From contig JAGUCH010000002.1 in assembly GCA_019096065.1 (NCBI GenBank), positions 9,746,501 to 9,810,500 of the forward strand: a DNA stretch of 64,000 bases, read 5' to 3'. Positions 33,524 to 47,500 of this stretch are shown here, one piece after another. Below the pieces are notes generated by a model, which saw only the letters and a list, made by a program, of their open reading frames with translations, searched no databases and was not told where the DNA came from. Position numbers and translations under genes: made by a program. Source of the DNA: Paracyclopina nana (Eukaryota; Arthropoda; Copepoda; Cyclopoida; Cyclopettidae). The stretch's first letter is position 1. The number at the start of each line of letters is the position of its first letter.

Positions 33524-36500
33524 ATGGATAACCTCACAGCACGTCTAGATTTGAACCACAGCTCCCAGGTTTTGGAGGGAGGCTCCGCCACGGCCTCGCA
33601 AGACCAAGATGAATTCAGCACCTTTTTCGAGCTGGTTGTCCCCGGCGTCCTGCTCAACATTGTCGGCATCCTGGGCCTCATCGGCAACCTCTTGTCGATT
33701 TTCATACTGAGCAGGCCGCAGATGAAAGGGTCGACAAACTGCATCCTCATCGGACTGGCCTCGTACGACAGCATACTCATTCTAACCAGGTAGATAGTTA
33801 ATGAAAGTAGGGTGAACAGGTAATGATTGCATTTTGTTCGCAGTATCCTCATGTTTGGGCTGCCAGCGCTCGCCATCCAGGCCAAGGAGGGCTTTTTCAA
33901 CTTCTACGCCATGAAAGTGTTTCCCTATGTGACTCCCTTTGTGTATCCCATCGGATTGATTGCGCAATCAACGAGCGTTTACCTAACGCTATGCGTAACT
34001 ATCGAACGCTACGTGGCCGTCTGCTCACCTCTACGTGCGAGGTAAAAAGCAATTATTGCTCGTCTTTTCAATCAGTTCGGCAAAAAGTCAGACTTGACAG
34101 CATGATTTGATGTGAAATGTTCTCAGGAGATCAGTCAAGGGAAAATCGCAATTCTATTGTTATTACCAGCAGCAGCAGCAGCTCCGAAACGAGATTCTGT
34201 ATTTAGACAAAGATTTCGCCTCACACGAGAGCTGCATGAATTAGATAATGAGGTGGCAAAATGAAAAAGCTCTCTCAATTCCAAAATGGAAATAAATCGA
34301 AGAGCGGATATCAGGCCGCGAGAGAGAGAGAGGAAAGAATGGTGAAAGCATCTTGGCATTGTGGAAAAATGATGCGCCATCATTTTCTGAAAGCTCTTTA
34401 ATTCTAGCATAGAAAACAAATCTCACGAGCGTTGGCTAAACCCCACTAAAGTATGGCTGCTGTTTTTTCCAGATCAATATGTACTTATGGGAGGGCTCGA
34501 ATGAGCGTTTTGTGCGTGGGCATTTCAGCCTTTCTCTACAATATCCCAAGATTTTTCGAGGTCACGTGGACTTCGATGTATGACGAAACTAGCCAGCAGA
34601 ATAAGACCATAGTTCAACCAACCATGCTCCGGCAAGACACAACCTATATAAGGTATTAGCTCCATTACTATTAATCATCCGATATATAGCCAAAGCTCTC
34701 TTGCAGCGTCTACATTACGTGGATGTATTTGGTTGCTATGTACATAGTGCCGTTTGTCTCTTTGGCGGTGCTCAATTTGCGGATCTACGTTCAAATTCGC
34801 CATTCGACAGCGGAAAGAGCTAAACTGACTCGACACGAGCAAAGGGAAATTGGCATGGCCACAATGCTCCTATGTGTTGTCATAGTCTTTTTCGTCTGCA
34901 ACATTTTGGCACTCGTCGTCAACGTTTTAGAGGTGAGAAGCTACTACTTCATATAAAGTAGACCATAATAAATCACTGGTAGCTTTCAACACTTTCAGCT
35001 ACTGGCATTACACGCATGAATTTTTGACATGTGCATGCACAAAGAGGCTTTAGTTTACTAGCTGCTGCAACAACAAACATGTTATAGAGTACTATAAGGC
35101 AACCGAGTTAAAAATGCAAAATTTGCGGTTATGCTCACGACTCACGAATGCTACTTGTATACCATAGTATACAATGGTTTCCAAATTGATTGCAGGGAAA
35201 TTGACAGAATCGGTCCACTTTTTGAAAAGCCCCCCTGCAATCTATAGCTGAATTAGTACAAAGTTTCAGCGAAAAACAGCATCATCTCCTTTAGATACTG
35301 ACTTGGAGTGCTTTTAACTGCATTCCGAAATTTTACGAGAGCGGCACAAGATATCATATGACTTTGTACTACACATTAGCATCGTTGCATAAATTGACTC
35401 ATTGGTGAAATAGCATGAACATAATAACTCACCCGAGGAAGAATGGAAGGTTTGCAAACAATGGCATCGTCTCGCGCCTAGCTCAATCTGGCGTCTTTTC
35501 CCAAACGTGCGAACGTGAATGCCATACAACCACGATATGGCTCTCTGACTTAGATGGAACCCTGAAAAATAATTTGTTTTCATTACTGCGACTCGTACCG
35601 AACATAGCATTTGCAAACTTTGTTAAGATTCGGGCAAGCTTTCAAACAATTTAATTCAATTCCTCAGCATACGAGAATGTAGCCTTCCGACTCTTTGAAG
35701 CTCTCCTTGATAAGCCTTTCTTGGACGCAGAACTTGAAACGACTTTTCTTCTCGTGCAGGTGATGTCGATTGCTATCACGGCCCTAACTCAAGTCTCCAA
35801 CCTGATGGTGACGCTCAACAGCTCGGTCAACTTCATCATCTACGTGATTTACGGCGAGAAATTCAAGCGCATCTTCCTGTTCATCTTTTGCAACGGGCAC
35901 AAAGGGAATCAGAAGATGCTCTGTCGATACACCACATCCACTATTCATGGACGTACTCCGGCCAAGATTGAAGACAGTCCCAATGACGTCACCGTGGCAA
36001 ATGGTCACCACCACAGGCATCACTTCCATCGCAAACGCGAGGAGTGGTCAAGAGCTCTGGTAATTGATTTGCGTCATTAGCACGTGACAACAGCGAATTT
36101 CATGTACATCTTTTTTTAGAACAAGGACCTGAGCAGCTTTGACTGGGATTCAAGTGTTGCTGATGCCAACATGCCTTTGAGGCAAATGGGGCCTTCGGCG
36201 GCTGCTGTGGAAGAAACTGCGGCTATCATTGTCGAGGACGTCTCCTCGAGGCAGACTTCGACGTCGAAGAAAAGGAGCGGTGAAACCGATCAGAACTCCT
36301 ACATTTCCTGCTCCTCATCTTCCCCGGAGCTGAGCTGCCTCGCCAAAAAGTCACATTCGCTGCTGGCGAGCAACAAAAGCAGCGGCAGCAAAAAGCATCA
36401 CCATCACCACCACCACCACCACCATAAACGGAGACACCACCTTTGCCCCAACCAGAAGGCCAATGAGTCGTCAATGCCAGCCTCGACACCAAAGTCCACT

Positions 36501-36614
36501 CTGGTTACTCGCATTGATGCGAGGCTGTGGGACAATGAATTCTCAGCCGAAGAGAAGGGCCTCAAGGACAGGAAAGAAGATCCAGATGCGATCATATGCG
36601 GGACTCAAGTGTGA
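33524..36614 (+). CDS. FMRFaR: FMRFamide-receptor-like rhodopsin-type GPCR, 554 residues
   Basis: Exons are 33524-33789, 33844-34041, 34473-34652, 34707-34932, 35760-36059 and 36120-36614, all GT-AG and in phase. The start MDNLTARLDLNHSS sits in a good context (ACAATGG) and has glycosylation sites. TM1 ends in LLSIFILSRPQMKGSTNCIL, close to fly FMRFaR. TM3 ends VTLERY-type (CVTIERYVAVCSPLRAR), TM4 follows CTYGRARMS, TM5 is MYIVPFVSLAVLNLRIY and TM6 is ATMLLCVVIVFFVCNIL. TM7 has NSSVNFIIY in place of NPxxY, then GEKFKRIFLFIF. The long serine-rich C-tail contains ten consecutive histidines. It is predicted to couple neuropeptide binding to G proteins. Confidence 0.93.
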
Positions 36615-38580
36615 ATTAACTAGAAAATACACATTACTTTTTGGACGTACTACATGCAACTTTTTCAAAGGATTCTGCTCTTCTTCTTCTTTTTTGAAGC
36701 ATTGCGTGTAAGCTAGGTCGTGGTTGTTATAAGAGAGCTGGCGCTAATGAGGCATTTCAAAAGCACGTTTCTAATTGAGCACCCTTCAACTCAACAGCGG
36801 ATGATTAATTTGCAAAAGTCCAGTCAAGTGCAACCTTTCCTGCTCTCCAATACAAGTAGTCAACACTTATGTTGAATTGCAACAGGACTTTGAAATATAT
36901 CCAGATGGGAAAACGGTAAAAATTAACGTTGCTCTCTATTAATAATTGATAAAAGATGAAAACTATATCTTACCTCTTAAGAGTCGTAATCAAAGTGTCT
37001 CAATGCTTTTAGAGCAAACATTCCCATCCCCGTCAGACAGACGGGAAATTTGGCTGCTGCCTGATGGCGAAAATCTCGAATTCCTGTTTGTTTACAGTTT
37101 AAAAAACCGTACATAAACATAGCAGGAAGGCGTCAAAAAGGCGTTTTCGCTAAGCTTTTGACGACTTTCCATAATAGTTACCTGGATTCATTGGAAACAA
37201 GCAAAAACTGTAAATAATCAGCTACCAAGAAGAGAAACTGAGAAAGATGCAAGTTGCAACGTGATTCCTGAAAAACGTGATCAGACAAGCTCAACTTTGG
37301 GCCGCTTTAGTAAAACTTTTCTTTTGTGATAATGCACGCAGCTGACAAAAATGTCTCATTTACGATTTTGTGCAAAGTTGACTTTTTTTCTGAGCTGCAT
37401 TTGTTCCAAAATGACGTCTCTCCATTTCTTGCTCTAAATGGCGTCAAAATGTTGCCTCGCCTCCACTCCGCCAAATTTAAAGCTGCCGAGAGCCGATTGA
37501 TTGGCTCGACACTTACAAAAGATTTCTGAGTTCTGATTTCCTTGCTCGATTCATCAAAAGTTCATTATTATGCGCTGCATTGTGTCACCGAGGCTGAGGT
37601 AAGCGTTTTTAAATTGCAATTTAATCGAGCCAAGTAAAGTGGCTGGTGGAAATTTCGAAGTGCACCAAAGGCCAGACTAACTGGTTTCAGATATATGAGA
37701 CGGTAAGGAAATCACCGACAATTGACAAGCCGGAACAGCCACTGCCGAGTGGACATTTTTGGAGCCGTGGCCTTGCAGAGGAAAATGGACGTAACAGGAT
37801 TTCTATGAGGAGAATTTTCTGCCTCTTTCGTTTTCATTGCGAAGCAGTGCATGCAGCTTGGCTTTTTTTCCTGGTTGCTTCCCACTTCTTTTTTAGTGAA
37901 ATGTGGTCAGTGTTTTATTTATGCATCTCATGAAGGCTCTCTCTGCTCTTGATTAATTTTTGGCCGTTTCTCCTGCAATGAAAAGCAGAAATCAAGCTAA
38001 GCTGAATCACTCTTGGCGGGTTTTTTTGCAACTGTAATCAGTAAGACATTGCACTGGCGTTAGCCCTGCCAACTTGAACCAGACATACAATTCAGAGCAA
38101 TTCAAACGGAAATATTGTTCAAGAAAATCCAACCTTGCCTTTTTTACGACACATCGGTAAGAAATTACTCTAGTAGATGCATTACAGCAGTCTGGTTTGC
38201 ATTAAGCCAAGAACGTATATAGACTTTACTCTCAAATGCTTTTCATAGCACTTTGGAAAGCAGGCATGCTCTATAATAAAATGGTGTCTTATCAAATACA
38301 CTTTTACCGGAAAGCAGAGTCATTCCGAACAGTTAGCTTCTTTTAAGTTAGCTGTAATGGTCACTTGATAAATTTCGTATATGATATTCTTACAACAGGT
38401 GTTACCTATCGAGGTGAAAAGGATGTTTCGCGGAGTCCTCGATCGCACGCAGTGTGCCTAAGTACACCTGGCTATCAGTGTGAGGTAAATGTCGATTTTT
38501 GTTTGCATTCTAATAAGTCAGAGATAGTCTGAACTAATTATTATCTAATCTGAGCGAATTTCATTCCAGTTTGGCCCACC
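36615..38580. other. Intergenic, FMRFaR to ACE, nothing recognised
   Basis: About 2 kb of AT-rich sequence with only short open frames and no convincing exon, repeat or RNA gene. The ACE promoter and any 5' non-coding exon should lie toward the right end. Confidence 0.5.
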
Positions 38581-41500
38581 ATGGTTAACGTCATGGAGGT
38601 CAAGTTACCTATAGCCATTCTTTGTTGCCTTTTGTCGGCTACGACGTTTGGCTTGCCTTCATCTCTAGATGCAGCCGAGTTTTTACGCTCCGTCAACTCA
38701 ACTTTTAGCCACTTCGGGAATAAGGAGATGGTTGCACGATGGGAATACATTACTGACATCACCACAGATCACGAAGCAGCAATGGTAAGTTGTCTCCTCA
38801 TCCCTGATTTGCACTATCTGCGATTAAGCTGGCTTGCTTTCATCAATCACGAAAAGTGTCCTTCCAATCCCAATTCTAATTTTGGGGATCTGTTTTCAGA
38901 ATGCTGCTCGTTTGGAATTTCAAGAAGTCAAAAAGAACACTACCAGAGATATTGGTGACTACGATTGGAGCCAAGAAAGCCTACTATTTCAACGTGAAGC
39001 GAAATTTTACAAATCTTGGGGAAATAACTTGACAACTGCTCAATTATCCCAGGTGTGTAAATTTACAGTTGGTTTTGATAATTCTACTTAGTTCTCGGCT
39101 AATGTTGGAAAGCCTTAGAAAGCTAACCTCAAAACGATGCCGAATGCAGTTACAACCTTTTATGTACTACTTATTTTTCGTACGTTTATGTTCTCTTTTC
39201 CTAAGTGCATCTTTTGCATGGGAGCTTTTTTGAGTAAGGGAAGCTTCTTGATGAGCTTCATCTGTAGTAAAAGAAAACTTGGGAGCTCAGTTTTTTTCAA
39301 GGCTCGCTCCAGTTATAAGTAACTAAGTATCGATTATAGCCAGCTGTTCGGGCGCTTTGATGCTTTGTTGAACGCCGTTATCAAAATGCAAACTATGATG
39401 TAAAGTTGGAAAAGAGGCTGCTTGCATGCATGTATGCGATGATTCTTCTTTCTAGATGAATGAGTTGGGTGCCAAAATGGAGAGTATCTATAGCACAGGA
39501 AAAATTTGTAAGCATAATGAGGATCCTGCAGCGTGTACGCCTTCCTTAGCTTTGGAGCCAGGTAATTGCTGTTAAAAGCACCATTTATCATAGTCTGCTT
39601 CTGCTTTGAATTAAAAATAAGACCTGCATTTACGTAAGCTAAATAGTACTCGTTGGAGCTTCCTCTTCTTTTTCCTTTCATATCAGACCTCGTGGAGATG
39701 TTTGCCACTTCTCGAGATCACAACCAATTAAAGCATGCATGGGAGGAATGGAGGAAAGTGAGCGGAAATCAGTATCGAAAAGAGTACATAGATTTCATCA
39801 ATGTGAATAACGAGGGAGCCAAATCTTTGGGTAGCCCACCGTATAAATGGTTTGTGTTATTTTCCATCTTATTTTTTTGCGTGTGCGCAGGCTTTCCTAG
39901 CTTAAAGGAGCAATGGATTGAACGTTACGAAACCGACGACTTCGAAGGACTTATCAAGAAAGTATGGACTGAAGAGATTACGATGAATGGGGGAAAATCC
40001 ATCTCGTTGGAGAAGTTCTACAAACAACTGCATGCATATGTGCGATCCAAATTGAGGAGATACTACAATCAACAGGCAAGCTGGTTCCAACTATTCCAGA
40101 TCATCTTCTCCTTATTATGTGCATTATGCGTATGCAGGGAGCAGACATCAAGAAAGGTGGGTACATTCCAGCTCATTTGTTAGGGAATATGTGGGGCCAA
40201 CAATGGGATAACATTGAGGAGCTCGTGAAGCCTTACAATGACACCACAATACTTGACGTCACCGAAGCTTTGGTTGAGCAGGTGTGTCACCCTTTCTGAC
40301 CATGAGCAATCTGAGCTAAATTCTAAAATTCGCTGCGTTGCAGAAGTACACACCCAGGAAGATGTTCGAGCTGGCCGAGCAGTTCTTCGTGGGCCTGGGC
40401 TTCGACAATATGACTGATACATTTTGGGAGCAGTCGATGATTGAAAAACCCTCCGACAGGGAAGTTGTGTGCCATGCATCAGCCGAGGAGTTCTACATGC
40501 TTGACGACTTCAGGTGCGATTTTATGCCTGCATGCCTATGGCAACCATAATTTGCGTGAATTTATGTCTCTCCAAGAATTAAGATGTGCACGACCATCAC
40601 TCATTCGGATTTAGTCACGATTCATCACGAAATGGGCCACATCGCTTATTTCATGCAATACAACACTCAGCCATTTGTCTTCAGAGAGGCTTCCAACCCA
40701 GGTGGGCGTTAAGATTGATCGCTCTATTGAGTGGCTGCTGCCATTTTTATCGAGAGCTCTCGTAAATTTCTCGTTTTCAAAAGGATTTCACGAGGCCATT
40801 GGCGACACCATGGCCTTGGCAGTCAACACCCCGGCCCATCTTCAGGCTGTGGGCCTATTGCCCTCTCCCGCAAAAGATAGGGACGAAAGGGAGGACATCG
40901 GATACTTGTTTCACGTTGCCCTTGAAAAGGTACGATTATTTTGGAATATGACCTTGGTATTGTCTCTTCAACTTCCTTTCTTGTCTTTTCTTTTCTCCTC
41001 AATCAGCTTGCTTTTCTTCCATTCGCCTACACCATGGATTTGTGGAGATGGCGACTTTTCACTGGGGAAATTGACGAGACCAATATGAACTCGGAGTGGT
41101 GGAGGCTCAGGAGAGAGCTCCAGGGTGTTGATGCACCCGTCGATAGGTCCGAGGAGGACTTTGATGCTGGCTCCAAGTATCATATTCCAGCAAATGTCCC
41201 ATATATCCGGTGAGTTTTTTCTGCTGCCCATGCAAATATTAAATGTAGGCTATATCAACAACGAACGAGAAATTACTCCCAGCTAATATCTTGCGATTAC
41301 TTCTTGTAAGCTTCAAAATGCATTCAGTACCGATGCATGTGGAAAAAGCTCGAGTTGTTTGCCAGGTTGTAGAGCGTTATTTTTAAAGAATAAGCAAAGT
41401 CGTCGTACGGTTACAAAAGGTTGATATAATGGATTTCCATTTCAGCTACTTTGTCAGCTTTGTGGTACAATTCCAGTTTTACGAAGCTCTTTGCACCAAG

Positions 41501-44500
41501 GCTGGACAGTATGAAGAAAATAATGCCGACAAGCCTCTCTTTTTGTGTGACTTTAGTCTTGGAGGCGACAAAACTGGCCAGCTAATAAGGTATGGTAATT
41601 GACTTACACTATTTTTGAGGGAAATTACTAATTGTGTTAAAAAATCTTATATATATATTTAAGTGGGCAAAGTTTCGTTCGTTTTTTAGGCATGGCACCT
41701 CTTAATGGCCATGACGTTCGTAGAGTGGGGTGCACAAAACGTACTATACTATGATTTTCTTAAGTTTCAAAACTTTTTGCGTGTCAATTGAGATTATTTC
41801 TGCACTAATCTTTTCTTTTATGTGTCCGCTTGGTGGAACATGACAAGGGGCTTGATTTTTAAGCTCTACGCTTAATTAACGTTCTGTTACTTTTTTCAAG
41901 TTCTACCCACATAGCACTTGTCTTGTGTAAGCTAGGCTGTTATTCAAGCTTTTAGGGTATATTCCTCGTCACGTCATTATTTAGTGCTCTCCTATTAATA
42001 CACTTTTGCTATGCAGGGATATGATGCAGCTTGGATTTTCAAAGCCTTGGCCAGAGGCATTGGAGGCTATGACAGGGACTCCTGACATGTCAGCCGAATC
42101 ATTTATTAAGTACTTTTTACCTTTGTACAACTTCTTGGAGAAAGAGAACGCCAATGAGTGCATTGGTTGGGGAGGTAATTACACTAGTACCCATTGCGAG
42201 CCTTTATAGTGCTACTTTAATTTTCGCAGCCGAGTGCGAATCCACGGCCGAAAAGTGGATCGACGAAGTGTATGAAACCTTCCATCGTGAGTTGGATGAA
42301 GCCCTCGGCCAAAAAGACTGGGAGTACAACACTAATATCAATGATGGAACGTCTGCTGCTGCGGTAATCAACTTTCGTTCAAGTCAAATATCGTGGTCTA
42401 TTTATTTTGCTTTCTGTATAGATCGAGGCCCTTGAGACCCTTCAAAAGTACGACAAGGACGTTTGGTTCGAGTACATCACCCAATTTGATTACAAGACTT
42501 TTTCAAACGAGGAGCTAAAAAGGCGATTTGCCAGCATGGCTGTTTTAGGAGTTGCCGCTCTGGACGACGATTCTTTATCTCAAGTGCGTTCTTCGTATGC
42601 TTCCAACAAAGGGAAGCAACATCTCTGGTGCAACTTGAAACTTTCTCGAGCAAAACTTTGTTTTGTCGTGATGAATGCTTTGGCATCTCCGCTTATTCTC
42701 TGCACACGGCCAGCTCGCATTTCGTTGTCGCCGTAATTTATATGTATATATACTTCTAGTTCAACCGAATCGTATCAAACATGACTGGGATCTATGGCTC
42801 CGCCAAGGTTTGTCCCTTTGAGAACCAGGATTGTGAATTGCAAACTGAGGGCCTCACTTTGGAGCCAGGAATCAGTGCGGTGGTCGACAACCCAGCTGAC
42901 TACGAATGGGACAAAATTGGATACTACTGGGGCAAATGGAGGGAAGCGTCTGGAAGGAAGATGCGAGAGCAATTTGTACATTACATCGACCTTAGCAATA
43001 AGGCTGCCGAAGCCAACTGTAAGACACATCCTATTATTATTACATGGCATTATGTAAAACTGTTGTTGCCTACAGCGCTCAAAGACGCGAGTGAGCTTTG
43101 GCTTACTAACTACCTGCAAGATGATCCCAACTTCAGAGATGACTTGGAGATTTTGTGGCAACAAATAAGGCCACTCTACATGAAAGTACATGCCTACGTC
43201 AGATTTCGCTTGGGCGAAAAGTGGGGCGTGGATAAGGTGGATCCAGAGAAGCCCATTCCTGCCCATATTCTGGGCAACATGTGGGCACAAACTTGGGAAA
43301 ATACCCTCAAATTGGTCACTCCCTTTCCTGACGTCACCAACCCTCTGGATGAAGTCAACGAGGCTATGGTCAAGCAAGTACGAATTTTTGATTGGATGTC
43401 TCGCAAATAATAACTACATCCATCTGCTCAGAATTATACCAGGCGCGGTATTTTTGAGCTATCCGACCAGTTTTATCAGAGCTTGGGCTTAGCCCCAATG
43501 CAAATGTGCTATGACACTCCATGTGGAACCGAAGTAAGTGCATTGTTTTTGCAGTACAAATGAGCATTTCGTTCGCGCTGACTCGGCTGTTACATAAACA
43601 TGGGATAAAAGCAAGTATTTTCGATCTATCGTGTCAGATAGCCTCTAGGGGCTTTTTCAGACAGGAAAAGCTTTCTCGCCAAAATGCTGATTTAGCTGAT
43701 TTAATGTCGTTAAGCATCGCCATCTACTTTGTTCAAGTTAAGAGCGTAATGATTGCACCTGGCGTAATTGTGGCCTAAAATATTCACGAGCAGATACTAG
43801 CTCATATTTTGTCATGCCTGTTAAAGATACATATAGAGCACAGTGTTCCTGTGGGCAACTTAGCCCAAAGTTAATATACTTTCTTAAATTCAAGGCTAGG
43901 ATCACCAAGAAAGGAGTTATAGCACCTTGATTTATAATGCTGATGTGGACTAATTAAGGCTGCCTTACTAGCTTCATTTATTTTTGTCATCATTCTTTCT
44001 CGGCTCGTGGTCATTTTAGCGACTTGCTTATGAAATTATAAAAGTTACATCTTACAACTTTTTTTGAAAGGGGATTATTGAAAATTATGATTTTGAAAAA
44101 TCCAAAGGGAAGAGTGCCAGAAGTTTTTTTTTTAACTTTTATGAAGAAGGTAGCCGCTATATCTGATTACATCCTATGTACTGTTGGAATCCTGGGATAA
44201 GGAGCTTTCAGAAAATATCTATATATTTAGGGATGATCAATTAACTTTGGGTTCAGTTACCCACATGAACTCTGTGAGTACGAGCGTAATAACATGCCAC
44301 GGATTAAATTCGTAACGGGGTAAAAGTGATATCCTATTTTCGTACCTTTCAGGACACCGAAGAAAACCATAAATGCGTCAGCAACAATCCTATGATTGAA
44401 AAGCCCGATTGGGATGTGGGTAGGAATAATGGGAAAAAATAGAGGAGCTAATTATGGACTTTTTGAATCTCCCTTGTTTTATATTTCAGTATGCCACGCG

Positions 44501-47500
44501 TCAGCTTGGGACATGTATAAATCCAGCAAGGACGATTTCAGAATCAAGATGTGCGCTGAAATCAACCTCAGCAATCTGGTCACAATTCACCATGAAATGG
44601 GCCACATTCAATACTACCTTCAATACGTTAATCTGCCATTGCAGTTCAGAGAAGGAGCCAACAATGGTAAGCAAAAAAAGTCGCTGTCTCCAGCAAAAGT
44701 TGGCAATTTTTCTGGACAGGTTTCCACGAGGCAATTGGAGACACAATGGCGTTGGCGGTTCAAACTCCGGCCCATTTGCAATCAGTCGGTTTGCTTAGTG
44801 AAGTTTCGCAGTCTGATGAAGCTGGCATTAACTACCTACTCAAATCAGCTCTGGAGAAGGTATACTACGTGACAAAAAAGTTTATTTAAAACTTCTGCCA
44901 CCATTTTTTCCCTCCATAGATTGCTTTCTTGCCTTTCGGCTACACAATCGATCAATACAGATGGGCCTTGTTTGATGGATCGATATCTCATATAGACATG
45001 AATTACCAATGGTAGGGGTGTCAAAAAGTGATTACTACTTATCTGATTAGCCAAAAAGCACCTGGTAGTTCTACGTATTTAGTTCCTCTTCACATTTTTG
45101 CTCAGCTTCCCATGTGAAAGTATTTTCTTTTCTTTATTACAAGAGAGGAACTAGCGCAAGCTAAACTAGATGTTGCTTCTTGGCTAATCACTTTATCACG
45201 CACATCCCTAGGTGGAAATTGAGGTAAGCCTTCATTTTTTTTCTCTCTACTTTATTTGCAAAAAACACAAGCTTCATCAGCTTGGATGTTGTTGACGCAA
45301 GTCGCTGCTGCAACTACAACACGATCTTCCTAGGGATTTCCTTTCTGTGTATTTTGGGGCACAATCTTTTGAGTTCTACCGCAATTCTACTCTGATGAGT
45401 TACCATCAACCGTGTTGCTCAGGCTATTTTTTCGATTTTGCTAAGACTACCTTCGTCACTTTTTGGAGCCTAATTTGGTAGTTTTGGCTCTAAAGTAACG
45501 CTGAGAAACTTTCTGCATTTCATAGCATCTTCGACTGTTACTTACACACGTGTTATACAACTATTCGCAAAAGGGGCTCTTAAAAATACATGACTCTGGC
45601 TACTTTCTCCAAGTCCACGGGAGGGCTAGTATTTTCACAATAGAAGTGGGGTCATTACAGCAAGAGCTAATAAAGGGCGTTGCCATATTTTCCGGTTGTC
45701 TTGGCTTCAAGCACCAAAGTTTCACCAAGCCTGTTAGAAATGGCATTTCAGGGGAGGTGGCAGAATTGCTGCTCTGTATCAGAGTTGCTGCTGCTCTTAC
45801 AATTTCCCTCACGTCCTTCAAGCTTATTGATGGAGTCGACAATATCCGAGTAAACCAACTTTCCGGCATTTTTGGATACGATGAAGTCGAGATGAGCCCA
45901 CAGCGGCTCGCTCACGACCTTGTTTGCAATCAAATTGGGCAGTTTCTCCGCCAAAATGTCTGTATCTTTGGGCGTTGCGAATCCATCCGAAAGGCCGCCA
46001 TAAAGGACAGTGGGCGCAGTGACAAGGCTCAAATCGTACTCGGGTGGGCTGGCACTTCCGTAGACCATGAAGTTCTTGATGGCACCGTAGTCGTACTTGG
46101 TGAATTTGCCCCCATTTCGAAAGAGCTGAGCGTAGTGTACAAAGCTGGGTAATGATGCTCCTGCAGGCAGTTGTGACATGAAAGTTGGCACCGAGGCCGG
46201 ATCAACTCCTGTAGGGTCGATGCCAACGATGGCAGCATAAATGTTTTGGCATAGGAGGGAGTGAACGTAGCTTTTTCCGCATATTTTATGCGCTAGGCGA
46301 GACTTGATCTCCAAAAAGTTGGGCATGAACTCCTCCATGCCAATCAGTTGGAAGACGGACTGGATCAGCTCTGCCTGATCCGCCAGCTTGATCAAGCCGT
46401 TGTTGGCGTTTCCTCCAAAGGCCGTGGGCCCTAGTAGAAAGCCAGCCTTGACCTTTGCGTTATACTCCGGCCTTTCGGAGAGAAACACCAAGTACTGAGT
46501 GGTGCCCATGGAGTAGCCGACAAAATAGACCGCTTTTTGGCCAGTCACTTGCAAAATCTTATCCACAGTGGCCGGATAGTCGTAAATAGCCGACTCGTGA
46601 AAGCCGAACGACCAGAACTCGCCGCAGTTGGGGCAGGAATCCAAGTGCTCGTGTTGTTTGCTGTACGAATTGCCCCTGATGTTTATCATCCAGACATCAT
46701 ATCCTGGAAAGTAGTAGTGGGTTTTTGGGTGTCGGTTTTCATATCATCCTCATTATGATTATTGCTTCGGTAGCTCCCTTTGTTGGCACCTTTCTATATC
46801 TGACGTACATGGTATATTATTAGCTGCATGTACCTGCATCGGCGAGCATGTAAGCCAACGAATTGTCCCTGGGTCCGAAAGTCCAAATTGCGCTGCTGCC
46901 AACTAAACAGTGTCCTAAAAAGACAGCAGGGCCAAGAGGTAGCCTTGAGCTGGTGGCCTCTTCCACCTCCTTACGACCATGAGGTATCCGATGAAGCGTG
47001 AGGTGATAGCCGTCCTCGGTTTTCACCACATGCTCCTCCACTGGGTAGCCAAACGACTCGATGAGCTGAGGCTTAGGCACAAAAAGACCATATAACTCTC
47101 GCTATTGCTTGGCGCAAAGTTTACTTACCACTGTTTTCACCGGATCCATCTGGTCATCGTGAGCGTTGCTATCCAGTAGGCCTTCAGAAAGCCTCAGCAG
47201 CAAAAGTAAGGCAACATACAGCTTCGACATGTTCGGCAATGACTTGATGCATTCCCTTTGACCTTTTTTCACCCTGATATTGTTATTTATTGTCTACGTG
47301 TGCAAACTACATTCGGACAAATGATGGACAGAGCAGATAATAATGAGGAGATAAAGATGCAGCGTAATTCTGGAGCCTGCAGGAATTCTTGGTGGGGTTG
47401 CAACTTCTCGCCATTTCAGCTATTTCGCGAACTTGCGAGAAAAGTGCCAACCTTTGCTCTCATTGCACAGAACCTCAGACGTCATTTCCTCGAATAACTT

